A stretch of DNA of 64,000 nt, taken from Bradyrhizobium sp. Tv2a-2 (GTDB lineage: Bacteria > Pseudomonadota > Alphaproteobacteria > Rhizobiales > Xanthobacteraceae). How positions within the stretch are numbered: position 1 is the stretch's first letter; each line of letters starts with the position of its first letter. Shown here piece after piece: positions 60,232-64,000 of this stretch. The stretch lies in assembly GCF_000472425.1 (NCBI RefSeq), contig NZ_AXAI01000004.1:124001-188000 (forward strand), in the 5' to 3' direction. The notes beneath the pieces were generated by a model. That model was not told the origin of the DNA and made no database searches. It saw nothing but the letters and a program-made list of their open reading frames with translations. A program made the translations under genes and the position numbers.

Positions 60232-61509
60232 TCAGGCCTTCTCTACGCCGCACCATTCCGCGACGAACAGCGCGGTGGCCTTGGTGAATTGGCGCAGCGA
60301 CTCGAGCTCGACATATTCGTTGAAGCCGTGCATGGCCCCGCCGCTTGCGCCAAAGCACAGGCTCGGAATGTTGTAGTTCAATCCATAGAAGCGGGTGTCG
60401 GTGAGCGCGGTAAAGACCAGATCCTGCACCGTGCCGCCATAGACGGCGCCATAGGCCTTGGCGAACGCCCCTTCGGCGTCGGCACTATCCTTCAACTCGT
60501 ACCCCTCCGACAGAAAGCCCGACCATTCGAGCTCAGGCGGATTGTTGGAGAGGAAGCGGTGGTCGCGCGCAGCGGCGGCCACACAGGCGCGGATCTCGGC
60601 CTGCGCCTCGGCAACCGACCAGCCTGGCAGGATCGCGATCCGGCAATCGACATCGCACCAGGCCGGCACGCTGGACGCCCAGTCGCCGCCCTTGATGATA
60701 CCGGGGTTGAAGTTGATGGGATTGGTGAGCGTCTTGAAATGGCGGTCGGCCCTGGCGCGCTCGTTCCATTTGGCCTCGAGCTGCTGCAAGGCGGCAATCA
60801 GGTGATAGGCCGCAGTGATGGCGTTGGCGCCGGAGCCGGCCTCGAACACATGCACGGGATGGCCACGCACCTTGAGGCGAAACCAGATCACGCCCACCTG
60901 CGAGCGCACCATCTTGCCGTTGGTCGGCTCCGGGATAAAACAGGCATCCGCGCGGTAGCCACGCTGCAGGGTGGAGAGCGCGCCGACACCGGTGCTCTCC
61001 TCCTCGATCACGGATTGAAAGTGAATCCGTGCAGTGGGGTTGAGGCCGGCAGCCTTGATCGCGTCGACCGCGTAGAGGGCGCCGATGGTGCCCGACTTCA
61101 TGTCGCAAGCGCCGCGGCCATACATCTTGCCGTCGCGGATCACAGGCGAAAATGGCGGCGTTTCCCACATGTCGAGCGGCCCGGTCGGCACGACGTCGCA
61201 GTGGCCCTGCAGGATGAGCGATTTTCCAGCCGTGGCAGCGGGACGGTAGGTGCCGACCACCGAACGGGCCCGGGAGAAATCCGTCTCGACCGGCCCGAAG
61301 CCGCGCAGCTCCTCGAGCTCATCGAGGTCGATCTGCCAGTCGTCAACCTCATAGCCGCGCTCGCGCAGGAGGTCACCCATCATGTCCTGGCAGGGGCCTT
61401 CCGCGCCACGGGTCGAGGGGATCGCGATAAAATCGCGGGTCGTCGCAATCTGCGCATCGAAAGCCGCGTCGACGGCATCGACGATCCGTCGGGTCATATC
61501 AGTGTTCAT
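60232..61509 (-). CDS. M20 family deacylase/peptidase (ArgE/DapE-like)
   Basis: 425 residues from MNTDMTRRIVDAVDAAFDAQ, with gaaaggtgcag before the ATG. Metal motifs: LILQGHCDVVPTGPLDMWET, YGRGACDMKSGTIGALYAV (bridging Asp), VIEEESTGVGALSTLQR (catalytic Glu), FGASGGAMHGFNEYVEL (last ligand). An inserted dimerisation domain lies in the middle. Family enzymes remove acyl or succinyl groups; substrate unknown. A longer in-frame start at 61662 is poorly supported. Confidence 0.9.
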   Translation of the reverse strand: MNTDMTRRIVDAVDAAFDAQIATTRDFIAIPSTRGAEGPCQDMMGDLLRERGYEVDDWQIDLDELEELRGFGPVETDFSRARSVVGTYRPAATAGKSLILQGHCDVVPTGPLDMWETPPFSPVIRDGKMYGRGACDMKSGTIGALYAVDAIKAAGLNPTARIHFQSVIEEESTGVGALSTLQRGYRADACFIPEPTNGKMVRSQVGVIWFRLKVRGHPVHVFEAGSGANAITAAYHLIAALQQLEAKWNERARADRHFKTLTNPINFNPGIIKGGDWASSVPAWCDVDCRIAILPGWSVAEAQAEIRACVAAAARDHRFLSNNPPELEWSGFLSEGYELKDSADAEGAFAKAYGAVYGGTVQDLVFTALTDTRFYGLNYNIPSLCFGASGGAMHGFNEYVELESLRQFTKATALFVAEWCGVEKA

Positions 61510-61627
61510 CTGCACCTTTCGTCCAGTTACCGTCCGATCAAAGCACATTCGACGGCCAAGGGAACCAGCATCCCGGCTGTCTTTCAGAATCGCAAGTCCG
61601 TCCTTACACTCACGTACCCAAAGAGAT

Positions 61628-61906
61628 ATGCGGCGAACACCAATGCCAACGTCTTTACGCACGCGCTTTTTTCATCTCACCGTAGCTGCCGCCTCAGTTT
61701 CCGCCCTCGGCTGCCCGGCGCATGCGCAATATGTGGGCCGCGAGCAGAACATTGTGAACTTGCGGCTCGGTCAGCGCGTTCTGGTCGATGATGGAACCTG
61801 CCCCGCCGGCCAGGTGAAAGAAGTCTCCGGCTCAAAGATGACGGCGACGGGAGTGGTACCCGCGCGCAAATGTGTGGCACGGCTGCCCAACAAAAGCGGA
61901 AAATAG
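61628..61906 (+). CDS. Small secreted hypothetical protein
   Basis: 92 residues from MRRTPMPTSLRTRFFHLTVA (or 61643). Signal peptide ends at PAHAQ. QYVGREQNIVNLRLGQRVLV, DDGTCPAGQVKEVSGSKMTA, VVPARKCVARLP. Two Cys, basic; similar short proteins recur in Bradyrhizobium. Function unknown. Confidence 0.7.
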   Translation: MRRTPMPTSLRTRFFHLTVAAASVSALGCPAHAQYVGREQNIVNLRLGQRVLVDDGTCPAGQVKEVSGSKMTATGVVPARKCVARLPNKSGK

Positions 61907-61926
61907 AACGCAGGAAAAACCGACCG

Positions 61927-62292
61927 CTATTGCGCCGGATCGAACATGCACTGCAGTGCAGGCTTGGCGATCATGGTAAAAGTCGGGCCAATCTCCCATT
62001 GCTTCGAGGCCGGCACCCACGCGTTCTCGATGGTCGGCACGCCGGTCTCGCTGATGCCGCGCAAGAGCGCCTCGCGCAGGTCGTTGTCCTCGACAACGGC
62101 CACGGCGTGATCATGCAGACAGCTGCAAACCTCCTCCGGATGCGCCCAGCGGCCGAGCATATGCGGCGCGCATTGGCGCACGAAGTCAGCGCGCGGATCA
62201 GGCAACCTGATCGGCGCGCGCGACTGGGCGTGGGCTGAAGCAGCGAGAGACAAAGTTGCGACCAGCGTCGCGGCACCAATACGGAACAGCAT
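61927..62292 (-). CDS. Hypothetical secreted protein
   Basis: 121 residues from MLFRIGAATLVATLSLAASA; signal peptide ends at HAQ. Mature part VRQCAPHMLGRWAHPEEVCS, CLHDHAVAVVEDNDLREALL, RGISETGVPTIENAWVPASK with a C-x(17)-CSC cluster. No family function known. A TTG six bases earlier is possible. Confidence 0.65.
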   Translation of the reverse strand: MLFRIGAATLVATLSLAASAHAQSRAPIRLPDPRADFVRQCAPHMLGRWAHPEEVCSCLHDHAVAVVEDNDLREALLRGISETGVPTIENAWVPASKQWEIGPTFTMIAKPALQCMFDPAQ

Positions 62293-62301
62293 GATCAACG
62301 A

Positions 62302-62460
62302 CTACTTCTCGTTCGCAGCAACCACCAGGGCGGGCGATACAATCGACGGGCCGCTATAGGCGAAGGTGCCGATGCCCGGCAGACCTCCCTCCACGGGACC
62401 CGCCATCGACAAACCGGCCAGCATAAAGGCACACGCAAGCAGGCATTTCAGCGTCCGCAT
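62302..62460 (-). CDS. Small secreted hypothetical protein
   Basis: 52 residues: MRTLKCLLACAFMLAGLSMA then GPVEGGLPGIGTFAYSGPSI, a signal peptide and a short Gly-rich exported part. ggagacgctcag precedes the ATG. It follows, on the same strand, just upstream of the 61927 gene. Confidence 0.55.
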   Translation of the reverse strand: MRTLKCLLACAFMLAGLSMAGPVEGGLPGIGTFAYSGPSIVSPALVVAANEK

Positions 62461-62981
62461 CTGAGCGTCTCCAGTTATCACCGGCAGCTTATGATCGCCC
62501 CTGGCAATGGCGGCTGATTAACCATGCTTCGTTTCGCCAATTCTGCACTCAGACGGCAAAATGGTTTCGTCGGACCGGCCAATTGTTTCGTCGGAGCGGT
62601 TCCGACGAAACATTGCGGCTGGAACGAATGCCATTTCAATGACTTAGGAGAACGACCGAAGCGGCGCCGGAGATGCCACCTTCCGCGGACTTATCAACCG
62701 CGGCGTGCAGGACCAGGCGGCGGATTCTTTACGTATCTCTGCGTAAAGAGATGGCAACAAGGGGAGGATGCCGATCATGGAACATGGCGACACCGTCGCA
62801 GGCGAAACATCGCAGCAGCAGGACCGTGCGCTGGCAGGCGGCGCGCTGGCGGACCGCCGGCCTGTCCGTTGCGGTGCAATGATGCAGCAGGACTGCAGCC
62901 TTGGCTTGCAATCAACACCACAACAATTCATTCGCCTGGTCGGCGGCTACCACCGGCCAGCGCCGGCTCGGAATCAGGCGC
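62461..62981. other. Intergenic with a hairpin, no gene
   Basis: 520 bases. At 62584-62612 a perfect hairpin tgtttcgtcgga / tccgacgaaaca with a five-base loop; the half tttcgtcgga also occurs about 20 bases earlier (near 62564). No coding frame recognised. Confidence 0.5.
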
Positions 62982-63527
62982 TCACTGGATGAAGTCGCCG
63001 CATTTCTGCACCTCGCTGTCGGCGGCACCCCAGGGCATGATGGGTACGGTCGACGTCGAGTTTTTCGGCGAGCCGTCGATCAGCTTGTCCGAATAGACCA
63101 TGTAGACCAGCACGTTGCGCTTGGCGTCGCAGCCACGCACGATCTGCATCCTCTTGAAGAAAAGTGAGCGGCGCTGCCGGAACATGTCGTCAGCCTGCTC
63201 CAGCTTGCGCTTGAAGCGGATCGGACCGATCTGCCGGCACGCCAGCGACACGTCAGAGACCTGCTCCGCAAGTCCCAGCCAGCCCGCATAGCCGCCCTTT
63301 TCCGGCACGGTGAAATGACAGGCAACTCCATCAACCTCCGGATCATCAACGCCATAGGTGGCGAGCTTATCATTCGGGCTCATCAGCTTGAAAACCGTAG
63401 AGCGGCGGAAGATCAGGTCCGGCTCATCGGCGGCGAAAGTGCGCGAAAACGAAAATGTGAGCAAGACCAGCGGCAACAGGAAAAGACCTGCCAATCCGGT
63501 GCGCCTGGCTGCGGTAACGCGTGTCAT
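62982..63527 (-). CDS. creA: CreA family protein
   Basis: 181 residues; signal peptide GLFLLPLVLLTFSFSRTFA. CreA marks: DPEVDGVACHFTVPEKGGYA, GLAEQVSDVSLACRQIGPI, SLFFKRMQIVRGCDAKRNVL, YMVYSDKLIDGSPKNSTSTV. Full-length family member; periplasmic, function unknown. Two Cys pairs are conserved in the family. Confidence 0.93.
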   Translation of the reverse strand: MTRVTAARRTGLAGLFLLPLVLLTFSFSRTFAADEPDLIFRRSTVFKLMSPNDKLATYGVDDPEVDGVACHFTVPEKGGYAGWLGLAEQVSDVSLACRQIGPIRFKRKLEQADDMFRQRRSLFFKRMQIVRGCDAKRNVLVYMVYSDKLIDGSPKNSTSTVPIMPWGAADSEVQKCGDFIQ

Positions 63528-63871
63528 AAAACTCTCCGAAAGCGCCGCGCGCGACCGGTTCGACCTCCGTGCAAGGAGACGAAAAGCGGCACTGAAATCA
63601 TGGATTTGGGTGCACTATTGGCTGTGATGTCTAAGGCGAGATTTTTCCCGCTACCGATGTCACAGAGCATGCACCGGCCGCGCTTTCGCCATGTAGGCGC
63701 GCGAAGCATTGCTGGGAAGGCCGGGCCCAGCCGGCGCTTAACGGAATGTGAGGCTTTTTTGTTACGCTTGGGGCGAAACTGACGAAGCTTCGCGCCGCCG
63801 CGCTGGTGAACGGGTTTCGCGTCTGCGAGAACCAATCGGCACCGCCGATCGGAATTTTGGGGATACTGCAC
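63528..63871. other. Intergenic; one weak small frame
   Basis: A 60-residue frame at 63600-63782 (MDLGALLAVMSKARFFPLPM ... RRLTECEAFLLRLGRN) has no ribosome site at a proper distance and is not called. Nothing else is seen. Confidence 0.35.
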
Positions 63872-64000
63872 TTGGCTTTTCAACAAAGAGTAACGGCCAA
63901 CATTGCAGGCCAAACGTTTTGGCGAATTGCGATCGTTGCCGCCGCCGGCGCGATCGGCAGCGTTTCGCGCGCCGACGCCGCCTATTACTACTGGCAGGAT
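63872..64000 (+). CDS. Secreted protein, 3' end outside the window
   Basis: In-frame from a TTG at 63872: LAFQQRVTANIAGQTFWRIA then IVAAAGAIGSVSRADAAYYY and WQD, running off the window end. A signal peptide with cleavage before AYYYWQD. In rhizobia, proteins starting AAYYYWQD are often L,D-transpeptidases; this cannot be tested with 43 codons. The true start could be further upstream. Confidence 0.55.
   Translation, partial: MAFQQRVTANIAGQTFWRIAIVAAAGAIGSVSRADAAYYYWQD

Noticed and set aside
59935..61791. 618-residue plus-strand frame over the M20 peptidase
   Set aside because: Antisense to a gene with all metal-site motifs; no domain of its own.
63600..63782. 60-residue plus-strand frame (MDLGALLAVM...)
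   Set aside because: No properly spaced ribosome site and no known relative; left as a note in the intergenic entry.

Overview
The window looks like a chromosomal segment of a Bradyrhizobium-type alphaproteobacterium (Nitrobacteraceae). Support: GC-rich coding with strong third-position bias, Omp25/31-type porins with the SAADL-proline-rich-WTGFY N-terminus, a GapR/DUF2312 protein, DUF3551 and DUF2778 proteins, a eukaryote-type glutamine synthetase (glnII) with a sigma54 promoter, FixK/FNR-type boxes, and many dispersed palindromic repeats in intergenic DNA. No rRNA, tRNA, CRISPR array, transposase or integrase was recognised. The species call is inference from family content.

Layout. 1-2 kb: a visibly AT-richer two-gene unit, a conserved hypothetical (cut by the window edge) and an OLD-family ATPase/TOPRIM nuclease, probably an acquired anti-phage or anti-plasmid module. 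2-8 kb: repeat-rich DNA with a lytic transglycosylase, its frameshifted partial duplicate, a DUF3551 protein behind a perfect FNR/FixK box, a porin, an ABC substrate-binding protein and decayed remnants. 8-19 kb: MHS-type transporter, a second porin, many small secreted or membrane proteins (one pair overlaps by ATGA), GapR, an MltB-like transglycosylase and a DUF2066 protein. 19.6-23.7 kb: TetR divergent from a Baeyer-Villiger monooxygenase - SDR - alpha/beta hydrolase operon whose genes overlap by ATGA, with a double TetR operator between. 23.7-37.5 kb: RlpA, a GreA/GreB-like factor, CusF-like, HD phosphohydrolase, two L,D-transpeptidase-type enzymes (YkuD and DUF2778), DUF982, DUF1810, FMN reductase and many short conserved hypotheticals.

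37.6-50.8 kb is the most metabolic part: a single 894-residue fusion of a Baeyer-Villiger monooxygenase to an HSL-type esterase, divergent from an export cassette (HlyD - double ABC-2 permease - HlyD) that has no ATPase gene, then a CmcJ/NvfI oxidoreductase, a MarR/enoyl-CoA hydratase pair behind a perfect 24-bp palindrome, a stand-alone esterase closely resembling the fused esterase domain, a PsiF-like protein, L-aspartate dehydrogenase and a metallo-beta-lactamase-fold hydrolase. 50.8-64 kb: a SEL1 / substrate-binding / GrlR-like cluster, glnII with a divergent DUF2735 gene (position of the rhizobial glnII translation inhibitor gstI), an MliC-like protein, a tyrosine phosphatase, SDR, a DUF2161 nuclease-like protein, GNAT, PaaI-type thioesterase, M20 peptidase, CreA and the start of a secreted protein.

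Themes: (i) two separate routes for ketone to ester to acid plus alcohol conversion (an operon and a gene fusion), each beside regulators or transporters; (ii) envelope maintenance (three transglycosylase-type enzymes, two L,D-transpeptidase-type enzymes, porins); (iii) nitrogen assimilation; (iv) intergenic DNA colonised by at least seven hairpin/repeat families. The best candidates for undescribed biology are the OLD nuclease pair, the BVMO-esterase fusion with its altered fingerprint residue, and the ATPase-less ABC-2/HlyD cassette.
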